This document shows positions 28,557 to 38,703 of a DNA stretch of 64,000 nt, piece after piece. The notes beneath the pieces were generated by a model, which did not search any database, was not told where the DNA came from, and saw nothing but the letters and a program-made list of their open reading frames with translations. The stretch is from a virus. The translations under genes were made by a program, and so were the position numbers. Every line of letters starts with the position of its first letter. Position 1 is the stretch's first letter. The stretch spans positions 20,467 through 84,466 of IMG/VR virus record IMGVR_UViG_3300023179_000065, one strand, 5' to 3'.

Positions 28557-30095
28557 ATGTCTAGACCTATTTCTAATTTGCAAATTGCTACAGATACATT
28601 TTATGGTTTATATAGTAAAACTAATCAGCTGTTAGGCGCGCTAACATATGAAATAGTTACTACAAGCAATACTATAAACGGCGCAAATACTTCAGGGAAT
28701 GCTAGTGTTATAGGTACGCTATCAGCGAATGTATTATCTACCTCAGTTCTTAGAGGTGGTGCTAGCGGCAATACTGCTAACATATCTACACTAACTGTAG
28801 GTTTAGCTAATTCTACAACATCATCGAACGTTAGTATTTCCGGGTATGCTGCCAATATAGTAGCAAATACTCTTAATATTACTTCAAACGTAAATATCTC
28901 TTCATCTAATACTTACATAGTATCTGACAGCGTACAGGTCTTAAGCAATACTCAGATATGGGGTAATAGCACAGTAAATGTGCTACAGGTATACGGTAAC
29001 AGCACATCAACCTTTATGACTGTTACTGGTGTCAATACTAATATTAGAACTACTGGTTTTAATGTTAATAGTGTTTCTAACGTTACTGGTAATACTAATC
29101 TTAAAGCCAACACTACAGTTACTAATATATCCGTTAACGGAAATAATACTACATCTAACGTTACACTAACGGGTAATCTTGTTACTATTTCTAGCAATGC
29201 AACGTTTAGTGGTGGCTTAACATCAGTTACAGGCAACCTAGCAGTCGATACCAGTACCTTATTTGTTGACTCGGTTACTAATTATGTTGGTATAGCAACA
29301 TCAACACCACAGCACCCGCTACACGTAATTGGTACTGGTACAACAGAAATATTTTCCGTAGAGAATACAACAGACAACTCAGCCGTACACGTAGCGTCAA
29401 CTAATTCGTATGCAGGCGGTAATACTATTACTATTTACGCTGACACCGGGAATCAGTTAAGATTAGCATCGAATAATAATGTAGGCTCAGGTTATATATT
29501 CTTAGCTGCTAACGGTAACGTTGGTTTGTCTAACAATGCACCTGCTGCATTACTATCTATTAGTAATACTAAAGTATATGCTAATGGTACTATTCAGACC
29601 AGCGGGGACCTGATCTGCTCTGGTGACTTATATGCAAATATTGTATTCATGGGCGGCACTGATCAGAATACAGTTACTGCTACTGTATGCCCAATCGTTC
29701 CTCCAAACACAATATACAGCTCTAATTCAACCTTCGGTGGTTTAACTGGTCCATATTCATTCTTGCAGTTCTCTAATACCGACCCTCAAATCATCGATGC
29801 TATTTCTAGTGCGCAGGGTACTGGTTATCAAGCGGTTAAATTTACACTGCAAGTTCAAGACAATGAACAAATTGATGAAGTGGTTATGACAGAAGTCAAT
29901 GTTGTTTATGGTTACGGCAATGTGCACTCGACTCAGTTTGGAACGATATATACAAATACAAATTTTATAGAAGTAGGTACCAGTGCTAATTCAACTGCTA
30001 TCCTTCTAGTTGCTAATCCAACATCTGCATATCTTGCATCTAAAGGTGGAACAGCAAATCTTCAATTCAGAGGCGTAAGACAGAAAGTACGTTAA
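28557..30095 (+). CDS. Beta-helical tail fibre-like protein
   Basis: 512 residues. After a short N-terminal docking segment (RPISNLQIATDTFYGLYSKT) most of the protein is Asn/Ser/Thr/Val-rich beta repeats such as NTANISTLTVGLANSTTSSN and NVTGNTNLKANTTVTNISVN, typical of trimeric fibre shafts. Residues near 245-270 (NYVGIATSTPQHPLHVIGTG) are the motif seen before tail-spike or endosialidase-type ends. The last 140 residues form a distinct globular domain (CPIVPPNTIYSSNSTFGGLT; VNVVYGYGNVHSTQFGTIYT). Receptor specificity cannot be told. Confidence 0.75.
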   Translation: MSRPISNLQIATDTFYGLYSKTNQLLGALTYEIVTTSNTINGANTSGNASVIGTLSANVLSTSVLRGGASGNTANISTLTVGLANSTTSSNVSISGYAANIVANTLNITSNVNISSSNTYIVSDSVQVLSNTQIWGNSTVNVLQVYGNSTSTFMTVTGVNTNIRTTGFNVNSVSNVTGNTNLKANTTVTNISVNGNNTTSNVTLTGNLVTISSNATFSGGLTSVTGNLAVDTSTLFVDSVTNYVGIATSTPQHPLHVIGTGTTEIFSVENTTDNSAVHVASTNSYAGGNTITIYADTGNQLRLASNNNVGSGYIFLAANGNVGLSNNAPAALLSISNTKVYANGTIQTSGDLICSGDLYANIVFMGGTDQNTVTATVCPIVPPNTIYSSNSTFGGLTGPYSFLQFSNTDPQIIDAISSAQGTGYQAVKFTLQVQDNEQIDEVVMTEVNVVYGYGNVHSTQFGTIYTNTNFIEVGTSANSTAILLVANPTSAYLASKGGTANLQFRGVRQKVR

Positions 30096-30116
30096 TACGG
30101 CGGAAAGGGAAGCTAA

Positions 30117-32546
<2,430 letters not shown>

Positions 32547-32559
32547 GGAGGAAGGTAAA

Positions 32560-32883
32560 ATGGCTGTCGTAAAAATTCACGAAATTATTTTATATACTTG
32601 CGATTCAGTTAATTCGCTAGATGGGCACGATCTAGCCGCATGGTTAGATCATACAGATATCAAGTATGTTAGAATGCATTATAATAATACAGCAGTGTTA
32701 GATACTGTAATAAACAATCTTAACACATGGTGGAAAGACAAACAACTAACTGCTAGTTCCTGGCCATTCGTGACCTATAAGGAGGAGCATGACGATGGCA
32801 GACCTTCATACGCACTTACATCAAACTTTATTGAAGGTTTACAAAACGTTAAAGATCAATTACCTGCTTTAGTGGCATTATAA
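32560..32883 (+). CDS. Small protein between fibre genes, thioredoxin-fold-like
   Basis: 107 residues from ATG 32560, chosen because AAGGAGGAAGG lies just upstream; a frame extension upstream to 32497 would overlap the fibre gene. The sequence VVKIHEIILYTCDSVNSLDG, HTDIKYVRMHYNN and ASSWPFVTYKEE has the beta-alpha-beta pattern and a mid-domain proline seen in glutaredoxin-like folds, but there is no CxxC. I infer a degenerate thioredoxin fold only weakly. A fibre-assembly or adaptor role would fit the position. Confidence 0.6.
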   Translation: MAVVKIHEIILYTCDSVNSLDGHDLAAWLDHTDIKYVRMHYNNTAVLDTVINNLNTWWKDKQLTASSWPFVTYKEEHDDGRPSYALTSNFIEGLQNVKDQLPALVAL

Positions 32884-32884
32884 A

Positions 32885-34459
32885 ATGCCTTTAGGTTTAA
32901 GAACAACGCTCCGCCGAACTCTAGTTAATGCTGGATCTATTACCTTAAACTCCGGTACAGGTAATCTTACATTACCTTTTGGGGTTGTAAGTATAAGCGG
33001 TACAGGTAGGGGTGGAGCAGGTACTGCAGGTACTGGCGGCACAGGAGGCACAGCAGGCACAGCCGGTTCAGCAGGTAATCCTGGTAGTGCAGGTAACGCA
33101 GGCAACCCTGGTAATAATGGTGCAGGAGGCCCAGGAGGCCCTGGAGGTCCTGCAGGGAACCCGGGTACTGCTGGCAACGCAGGCAATCCAGGGAATGCTG
33201 GTGGCGGTGGCGCTGGTGGTGCTGCAGCATCGTCATCTACTAATTTGCAATATACTATAGGTGGTTATGCGTATTACTATCAAACAGACTCTAAGGGTCG
33301 ACCTGTAATAAACGGATGGGGTAAAGCTGGAGAAACTTCTAACCCAGGCCCTGGCGTATCTACAACCCCATTTAAATGGACATATAGTGACGGTGGGCCT
33401 GGTCTACCTGGAACTGCAGGCAACCCAGGCAGCGATGGATCCGGCGCCGGCGCCGGCGGTGCTGGCGGTGCGGGTTCAAGTGGTGGTAGTGGTAATGCTG
33501 GCACACCAGGCTCAGCTGGCAATGGTGCTGGGTCAGGAGGGCTAGGTAGTGATGGCTCCCCAGGCAATCCTGGCACCTCAGGTAATTCTACCACGTTTAG
33601 CAATTATACTTTTCCTGGCACTACAGGAAATAGTGGCACTAAGGGTAGCAAGGGTACTGATGGCACTGCTGGAAATAATGGTACTGGTGGTAACGGAGGT
33701 ACAGCAGGATCTGCTGGTAACCCAGGAAATTCAGGGTCATCTGGCAACCCAGGTAACAATGGGACAGGTGGATCCGGGGGGTCTGCAGGAACAGGAGGTG
33801 CCGGTGGTGGCGGTGGATATGGATATGTTTTTGGTAGTACTACTGGCCTTTTTGGAGGAGCCGGCGGTGCTGGGGGTAGTGCAGACCCTATTGTAGGTCC
33901 ATCATATAGTGGCGGACCTGGTAATGCAGGTGTTTCAACAGCTACACCAGGTACTGGTAGTGTTGTTGCTGGTAACGGTGGTACTGCATATGGGTTAAAT
34001 ACTTTTGGTGCTGGTGCTATACGAAACGGTAATGGAAACTCTACAGGGGGTGCCGGTACACCAGCTAATTATACATGGGGTGGTGGGTCGGGATCAGGTG
34101 GATCAGCTAGATGGGTAAATACTAATTCTAAAGCTGCTGGTGGTGGGGGCGGAGGTGGTGGTGCCGCATCAGCTTATCCAATTTCTGGTAATCCAGGAAA
34201 TTCTGGTTCCTCTGGTAATACAGGGAGTAGCGGAAATCCAGGTTTCGGAGCTAATCCAGGCAACCCTGGTAATAGCGGAAATCCTGGAGTTGCTGGTAGC
34301 GCCGGCATTCCTGGTACTAAAGGGGCTGATGGTACGATAAGTAGTGTTACTACTTCAAATTGGTCAGGTAAATTTAATTTAAAGCAGAGTGTTCCTTACT
34401 CAGTGGGTAGCGGCCCGGGCGGCGCCGGCCAAATAACTATTACATGGACTAGACAATGA
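32885..34459 (+). CDS. Glycine-rich collagen-like / polyglycine adhesin with many X-Pro-Gly sites
   Basis: 524 residues, strongly Gly-rich. The N-terminal RTTLRRTLVNAGSITLNSGT resembles fibre docking ends. Long Gly-X-Y runs include many GNP triplets (AGNPGSAGNAGNPGNNG, GNPGNSGSSGNPG, PGNPGNSGNPG), with Pro in the Y position, the usual substrate of collagen prolyl 4-hydroxylase. Other parts are GG-rich (GGAGGAGSSGGSG; GGGGGGGAAS). Beta inserts separate them. The end (GPGGAGQITITWTRQ) matches glycine-rich receptor-binding proteins of other phages. Both a collagen triple helix and a polyglycine-II bundle, as in phage S16 gp38, are possible. Two oxygenase genes follow within 850 bases. Confidence 0.8.
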   Translation: MPLGLRTTLRRTLVNAGSITLNSGTGNLTLPFGVVSISGTGRGGAGTAGTGGTGGTAGTAGSAGNPGSAGNAGNPGNNGAGGPGGPGGPAGNPGTAGNAGNPGNAGGGGAGGAAASSSTNLQYTIGGYAYYYQTDSKGRPVINGWGKAGETSNPGPGVSTTPFKWTYSDGGPGLPGTAGNPGSDGSGAGAGGAGGAGSSGGSGNAGTPGSAGNGAGSGGLGSDGSPGNPGTSGNSTTFSNYTFPGTTGNSGTKGSKGTDGTAGNNGTGGNGGTAGSAGNPGNSGSSGNPGNNGTGGSGGSAGTGGAGGGGGYGYVFGSTTGLFGGAGGAGGSADPIVGPSYSGGPGNAGVSTATPGTGSVVAGNGGTAYGLNTFGAGAIRNGNGNSTGGAGTPANYTWGGGSGSGGSARWVNTNSKAAGGGGGGGGAASAYPISGNPGNSGSSGNTGSSGNPGFGANPGNPGNSGNPGVAGSAGIPGTKGADGTISSVTTSNWSGKFNLKQSVPYSVGSGPGGAGQITITWTRQ

Positions 34460-34719
34460 ATTATACGTTCACATATAAAATTATAAAAGCAGATGTTACT
34501 TCTGGTAATATGCTTGTTAAGTACACCCCGCTTGATGGTGAGTTAACTGCGATTACTCTTAACATCAGTGTTGTTTTTGATGAAAACAACAATCCTATTC
34601 CTTTGGAGCAATTAATAGAAATGTATGCACCACAGGCTCAATGGGCTGCTCAAGCATATATTAAAGATAATTATGAAGATATAGTTAATAAAACTGGAAA
34701 TATAACCCCTACTCTGTGA
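34456..34719 (+). CDS. Small conserved-type protein, unknown
   Basis: 87 residues; the start overlaps the stop of the glycine-rich gene by four bases. It has an N-terminal beta hairpin region (NYTFTYKIIKADVTSGNMLV, KYTPLDGELTAITLNISVVF) and a C-terminal helix (YAPQAQWAAQAYIKDNYEDI). Proteins of this style often sit next to fibre genes in marine phages. Function unknown. Confidence 0.6.
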   Translation: MNYTFTYKIIKADVTSGNMLVKYTPLDGELTAITLNISVVFDENNNPIPLEQLIEMYAPQAQWAAQAYIKDNYEDIVNKTGNITPTL

Positions 34720-34726
34720 GATTTTT

Positions 34727-35308
34727 ATGAATGATTTTATTGGTGTATATGATGATGTGGTATCCCCAGAATATTGTGATAGTCTTATAAACTATTTTAA
34801 ATGGTGTAAGGATAATAATAGGACTTGGAATAGGGATGAATGCAGTACTCTATCCAAAGAGGATGTTTCTACTACTCTTAATCCTATGAAGCAGACCGAA
34901 ATTAATTTTAGTTATGACAATTTGGGGGGATTCATAGCAGAATTTAATGAAGTGTTTTGGAAAAATTGCTATAAACAGTATACTACAAAGTATGATATTC
35001 TTAATACGTTTAATAATCATACTATTTATTCTTATAAATTACAAGAAACAGAACCGTCTCAAGGGTATCATGTGTGGCATAGCGAGCAAGGATCGCTAGA
35101 ATATAGCAGAAGAATTGCTGCATATATCTTATATTTGAATGATGTTGTAGAAGGCGGTGAGACTGAATTTTTATATTTGAGTAAGCGTATTGCAGCGAAA
35201 AGAGGAAGACTAGTTATATTTCCTGCAGGTTATACTCACACTCATCGTGGCAATCCTCCCTTATCTGGCACAAAATATATTATGACCGGGTGGGTGGAGT
35301 ATTCATAA
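34727..35308 (+). CDS. Prolyl 4-hydroxylase-type 2-oxoglutarate/Fe(II) oxygenase
   Basis: 193 residues with a single double-stranded beta-helix domain. The iron-binding triad reads His118-x-Glu120 (in GYHVWHSEQ, Glu in place of the usual Asp) and His171 or His173 (in GYTHTHRGNPP). Lys183 (in SGTKYIMTGW) is the expected 2-oxoglutarate ligand, as in prolyl 4-hydroxylases. GGETEFLY and GRLVIFPAG are the other conserved strands. Such proteins hydroxylate prolines in peptides; the glycine-rich protein two genes upstream, with many Asn-Pro-Gly sites, is the obvious candidate substrate. This substrate is inferred from context only. Confidence 0.85.
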   Translation: MNDFIGVYDDVVSPEYCDSLINYFKWCKDNNRTWNRDECSTLSKEDVSTTLNPMKQTEINFSYDNLGGFIAEFNEVFWKNCYKQYTTKYDILNTFNNHTIYSYKLQETEPSQGYHVWHSEQGSLEYSRRIAAYILYLNDVVEGGETEFLYLSKRIAAKRGRLVIFPAGYTHTHRGNPPLSGTKYIMTGWVEYS

Positions 35309-35907
35309 TGTCTCTTTATAGCTTCTTACCGTCATCAGCTAGAAAAACTGCATATGAGCCATTTATTACATGGAGAGAAGCTTTTGATGCAAGACAGGTC
35401 TCAGATATAATTAACATGTGCGAAAAGCTTCCCGCATCAGATGGTATTGTGGGAGGACTTAAAGGTGATGTTAATACTCAAATTAGAGTTTCAAAAACTG
35501 CGTGGTTAGACAATTCAGAGCCTCATCAGTGGATATATGAAAAAATGGCTTTTCTAGCCAGAAGTATTAATAGTGATTTTTACAGATTTAATCTTTATGG
35601 GTTTGTAGAGGATATGCAGTATACGATATATACTGGAGACGAGGAAAGCCATTATACCTGGCATATAGACGCTGGTAAAAATACTGATTGTGCTAGAAAG
35701 CTTTCTTTGGTATTGCAGCTTTCAGATCCTGAAGAGTACGAGGGTGGCGATTTAGAAATATTAACTGGTCCGGAACCTCTTACTGTAGATAAAGAAAAAG
35801 GAATGCTGGCTGCTTTTCCTAGTTATGTCCTGCATAGAGTGACGCCGGTAACAAAAGGAATAAGAAGATCTTTGGTAGTATGGGTTGCAGGACCTGACTT
35901 TATATAG
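35308..35907 (+). CDS. PKHD/PiuC-type 2-oxoglutarate/Fe(II) oxygenase
   Basis: 199 residues from ATG 35308, overlapping the previous stop by one base; a GTG 18 bases earlier is less likely. Motifs: YTWHIDAG with His119-x-Asp121, YEGGDLEI, LAAFPSYVLHRVTPV with His176, and TKGIRRSLVVW with Arg186 (or Arg187) as 2-oxoglutarate ligand. This is the arrangement of PiuC-type (PKHD) hydroxylases and differs from its upstream neighbour, so the two are not a recent duplication. Probably hydroxylates a residue in one of the nearby fibre proteins. It ends the transcription unit before a late promoter. Confidence 0.85.
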   Translation: MSLYSFLPSSARKTAYEPFITWREAFDARQVSDIINMCEKLPASDGIVGGLKGDVNTQIRVSKTAWLDNSEPHQWIYEKMAFLARSINSDFYRFNLYGFVEDMQYTIYTGDEESHYTWHIDAGKNTDCARKLSLVLQLSDPEEYEGGDLEILTGPEPLTVDKEKGMLAAFPSYVLHRVTPVTKGIRRSLVVWVAGPDFI

Positions 35908-35910
35908 TCT

Positions 35911-35918
35911 TATAAATA
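35911..35918 (+). promoter_or_regulatory. T4-type late promoter -10 box
   Basis: Exact TATAAATA in a 33-base intergenic gap, 23 bases before the ATG at 35941. T4 late promoters have this element and no -35 box; marine T4-like phages use NATAAATA. The predicted leader is short and has no Shine-Dalgarno sequence. Confidence 0.8.
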
Positions 35919-35940
35919 AGAAAAACAACACTCTACCATC

Positions 35941-36270
35941 ATGGCCACTAAAGCAAATCTTATAATAGATCAGGGAGCATCGTACAGCACCAATATCGAT
36001 ATTCTCGATGAATATGGTATTGCTATAGATTTGACTAGTTATACCGGTGCTGCTCAGATGAGAAAGCACTATACGTCATCTAACTCGGTTAGTTTTAGCG
36101 TAGATTTAGGTGGTGCTGACGGCACGGTTACATTATCGTTATCTGCAAATGCTACTGCTAATATAGCATCTGGTAGATATGTTTATGACGTAGAATTAAC
36201 ATCCAGCTCTGGTGAAGTCTCTAGAGTACTAGAAGGTATAGTTACAGTAACCCCTAACGTTACGAGATAA
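35941..36270 (+). CDS. Small beta-sandwich virion-type protein
   Basis: 109 residues, all-beta: ANLIIDQGASYSTNIDILDE, YGIAIDLTSYTGAAQMRKHY, then SGRYVYDVELTSSSGEVSRV and LEGIVTVTPNVTR. The pattern matches small immunoglobulin-like proteins found beside tail-fibre genes in T4-like marine phages (ASGRYVYDVEL is typical). First gene after a late promoter. Probably a virion protein or fibre adaptor; exact role unknown. Confidence 0.7.
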   Translation: MATKANLIIDQGASYSTNIDILDEYGIAIDLTSYTGAAQMRKHYTSSNSVSFSVDLGGADGTVTLSLSANATANIASGRYVYDVELTSSSGEVSRVLEGIVTVTPNVTR

Positions 36271-36271
36271 T

Positions 36272-36508
36272 ATGACTAGCAATATTAAAGCTGTAGTTAA
36301 GCAGAACAACCAGCTTCTAACGCAGCAATCAACACTTACTTTAAAAAACACGCTTAAAGACCAAATTACCATTCGCGAATTAGCTAACGTTGTAGAGGGA
36401 ACTCCACAAGACGGTGATGCAATAGTTTACAATTCAAGTTTAAATAAATATGAGGTAAAACCGGTTACAACAATTTCAATATCAGGATTGGACGGGGGAA
36501 CCTTCTAA
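36272..36508 (+). CDS. Small protein ending in LDGGTF, fibre-associated
   Basis: 78 residues. The N-terminal half (IKAVVKQNNQLLTQQSTLTL) could be a short helix or docking end. The C-terminal half (GTPQDGDAIVYNSSLNKYEV, ISGLDGGTF) is a small beta motif. The next gene ends in the very similar LDGGSF, so the two may share a C-terminal interaction motif. It is separated from its neighbours by 0-1 base, implying co-translation. No biochemical function can be assigned. Confidence 0.65.
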   Translation: MTSNIKAVVKQNNQLLTQQSTLTLKNTLKDQITIRELANVVEGTPQDGDAIVYNSSLNKYEVKPVTTISISGLDGGTF

Positions 36509-38509
36509 ATGTCAAATACAATCATTCAAATTAGACGCAGTACTGAAACTGCAGTACCTAGTAATTTACAGCCAGGTGAATTAGCCTATACATCGAATGG
36601 TGAGGTATTATTTATTGGTAGTGTGTTAGGCACAGACACCGCTAACGTTGTTGCGATTGCTGGTAAAAGAACTCCTGGTACCCTTACTGCCAATCAAGCA
36701 ATAGTAACGAACCCTAACAATTTTGTTGATGTATTAAAGACAAATAAGTTAGTGATTGGAGCTGATGGATCTACTTCTAATATAGATCTTATTACTACAG
36801 ATTCTACCATAACTGGCGCTAACGATAGTGGCACTGCTATATTATCTGCCAATGCTGTAAAACAATATGTGTCTAACTATGTGGCAGCTTCAGGCTTTTA
36901 TGGACTGAACACATCCAACGGTACTTCAAATAATTCATTACAGTCAAACAGTACTGCCCAAGATACACTAACAATTCAAGGGACCAGCAATGAGGTAGAG
37001 GTTGGGCTTTCTGGTGATACGTTTACAATTGGATTGCCTGACAGCGTAACAATTACTAATGTATTAACAACCAACACTGCAAACGTAACCGATAATACAG
37101 CTAGCTCTAATACTACTACTGGAGCATTAAAAGTTGCTGGAGGTTTGGGTGTTGTTGGTAGAATTAATTCTGCAGAACTAGCTGTAGGAAATACAACAGT
37201 ATATACATCTGTTAATGGCACAATAGTAAGTACAGAAAGTGTTCTAGCTACTAATACAGTTAATGCAGCAGTATTGAGCGTTGGTACTTGGGTAGTAGCA
37301 AACAATTCTGGTTTGTATACGACAGGAGTTGTAGATACAAACGTACTAAAGATAACCGGGTCTGGCATAACATATTTACAAGGAAACACAACACAAATTA
37401 CGGTTGCCAATGGTGTTGCTCTATCGGTTAATGGGTCGGTAGGTACAGCTAACCAAGTACTAGCATCGAATGGCTCTGGATTGTATTGGAGAGGGATTGA
37501 TGCTGATATTACCGAAGTTGTCGCCGGGGATGGTCTTACAGGTGGTGGTTCTGATGGAAGCGTAACACTTGATGTAGGAGCAGGTAACGGTATATCGGTT
37601 AACGCTAGCGCTGTTTCAGTTAATGCTAATGATGGTATTGTTGCAAATTCCTCTGGTGTTTTTGTTAGAGCAGGTACTGGTGTTACTGTTAATGCCACTG
37701 GCGTGCACATTGGTCAGGATGTCAGTACAACAAGCAACGTTACTTTCAGCTCTATAAATGTTACAGGCAACGTTGTACTGGGTAGTGATTCATCCGATGT
37801 TGTAGCTATTAATGGGCTAGTTAACACCAACATAATACCTTCGGCTAACGTTACATATAACCTTGGCTCGTCGGACTTAAACTTTTCTACTGTATATGCA
37901 AATACCATACTTGCTAAGTATGCAACGTTTGATCATAACGTATCTATTGCAGGTAACCTATCTGTTACTGGTACACTTGTTACAATTAACGTTGAAAACT
38001 TATCGGTATCAGATTCTCTAATTCAACTAGCATCTAACAACACATCGTCTGACGTATTAGATCTAGGGTTTTACGGTAACTATAACAACACCGGTGGCGC
38101 GCATCAACACGCTGGTCTGTTTAGAGATGCATCGGACGGTGTATTCAAGCTTTTTGATAGTTTAACAGCTGCTCCTGGTACTACTATTGATACATCAAAC
38201 GCAACTTTCAATATTTCAACCTTAGTTGCTTACCTTTCGTCAGGCGGTTTAACAACCAATTCTACTTCTGTAGCTATAACCGCTAACGGGTCAGTTAATG
38301 TATCAATTGTAGCTAATACATTAAGCCTATCAACCGCATTAGCAGGCAATAGCGGTGGTACAGGACTTAACAGCTATACAGCAGAAGATATACTAGTTGC
38401 TAATTCAACTAACGGATTTAGAACTTTAGGGATAGGCACGAACGGATATGTTTTACAATCCAATGGCACAGCATTGGTGTACGCTTCATTAGACGGTGGC
38501 AGTTTCTAA
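36509..38509 (+). CDS. Tail fibre protein with Mtd-type N-terminus
   Basis: 666 residues. The first 60 (IIQIRRSTETAVPSNLQPGE, LAYTSNGEVLFIGS) match the N-terminal domain of the major tropism determinant type used to attach phage receptor-binding proteins. The shaft is Asn/Val/Ser-rich beta repeat, with GTANQVLASNGSGLYWRGID near residue 315 and a repeat of glycine-rich turns (GDGLTGGGSDGSVTLDVGAG). A late domain (SDVLDLGFYGNYNNTGGAHQ with HAGLFRDASDGVFKLFDS) is common in cyanophage fibres. The end LDGGSF matches the upstream small protein. No diversity-generating retroelement parts were seen. Confidence 0.8.
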   Translation: MSNTIIQIRRSTETAVPSNLQPGELAYTSNGEVLFIGSVLGTDTANVVAIAGKRTPGTLTANQAIVTNPNNFVDVLKTNKLVIGADGSTSNIDLITTDSTITGANDSGTAILSANAVKQYVSNYVAASGFYGLNTSNGTSNNSLQSNSTAQDTLTIQGTSNEVEVGLSGDTFTIGLPDSVTITNVLTTNTANVTDNTASSNTTTGALKVAGGLGVVGRINSAELAVGNTTVYTSVNGTIVSTESVLATNTVNAAVLSVGTWVVANNSGLYTTGVVDTNVLKITGSGITYLQGNTTQITVANGVALSVNGSVGTANQVLASNGSGLYWRGIDADITEVVAGDGLTGGGSDGSVTLDVGAGNGISVNASAVSVNANDGIVANSSGVFVRAGTGVTVNATGVHIGQDVSTTSNVTFSSINVTGNVVLGSDSSDVVAINGLVNTNIIPSANVTYNLGSSDLNFSTVYANTILAKYATFDHNVSIAGNLSVTGTLVTINVENLSVSDSLIQLASNNTSSDVLDLGFYGNYNNTGGAHQHAGLFRDASDGVFKLFDSLTAAPGTTIDTSNATFNISTLVAYLSSGGLTTNSTSVAITANGSVNVSIVANTLSLSTALAGNSGGTGLNSYTAEDILVANSTNGFRTLGIGTNGYVLQSNGTALVYASLDGGSF

Positions 38510-38511
38510 TA

Positions 38512-38703
38512 ATGGAAGTTGATTTTGTTAATGCCTACATAAACAGGCAGAAGCAGTATATTGAAGATTTAACAAATAAACTTATACTGGCGGAAGCTAA
38601 GATCGTTACTTTAGAAAAAACAATTAACGATCTTAGCAATAAAATAGTTGATTATGAAAGCAAGACGGTGAAGCCAAGTGAAAATAGTCGTACTAAATCT
38701 TGA
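38512..38703 (+). CDS. Small coiled-coil protein
   Basis: 63 residues, almost entirely a heptad-type coiled coil (RQKQYIEDLTNKLILAEAKI, LEKTINDLSNKIVDYESK). It begins two bases after the fibre stop and overlaps the next gene by 26 bases. Possible trimerisation or assembly factor for the fibre or for the hydroxylase that follows. No named family. Confidence 0.65.
   Translation: MEVDFVNAYINRQKQYIEDLTNKLILAEAKIVTLEKTINDLSNKIVDYESKTVKPSENSRTKS

Noticed and set aside
33012-34340. Alternative-frame open frames in the glycine-rich gene (Gln/Leu/Val-rich products)
   Set aside because: Out-of-frame readings of GGN-repeat DNA; the Gly-X-Y frame has the conserved docking end and C-terminal ITWTRQ.
36443-36450. 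AATAAATA as a late promoter (also at 10773, 25555 and 61741)
   Set aside because: These lie inside coding sequence or leave almost no leader before the next ATG; the string is common by chance in AT-rich DNA.
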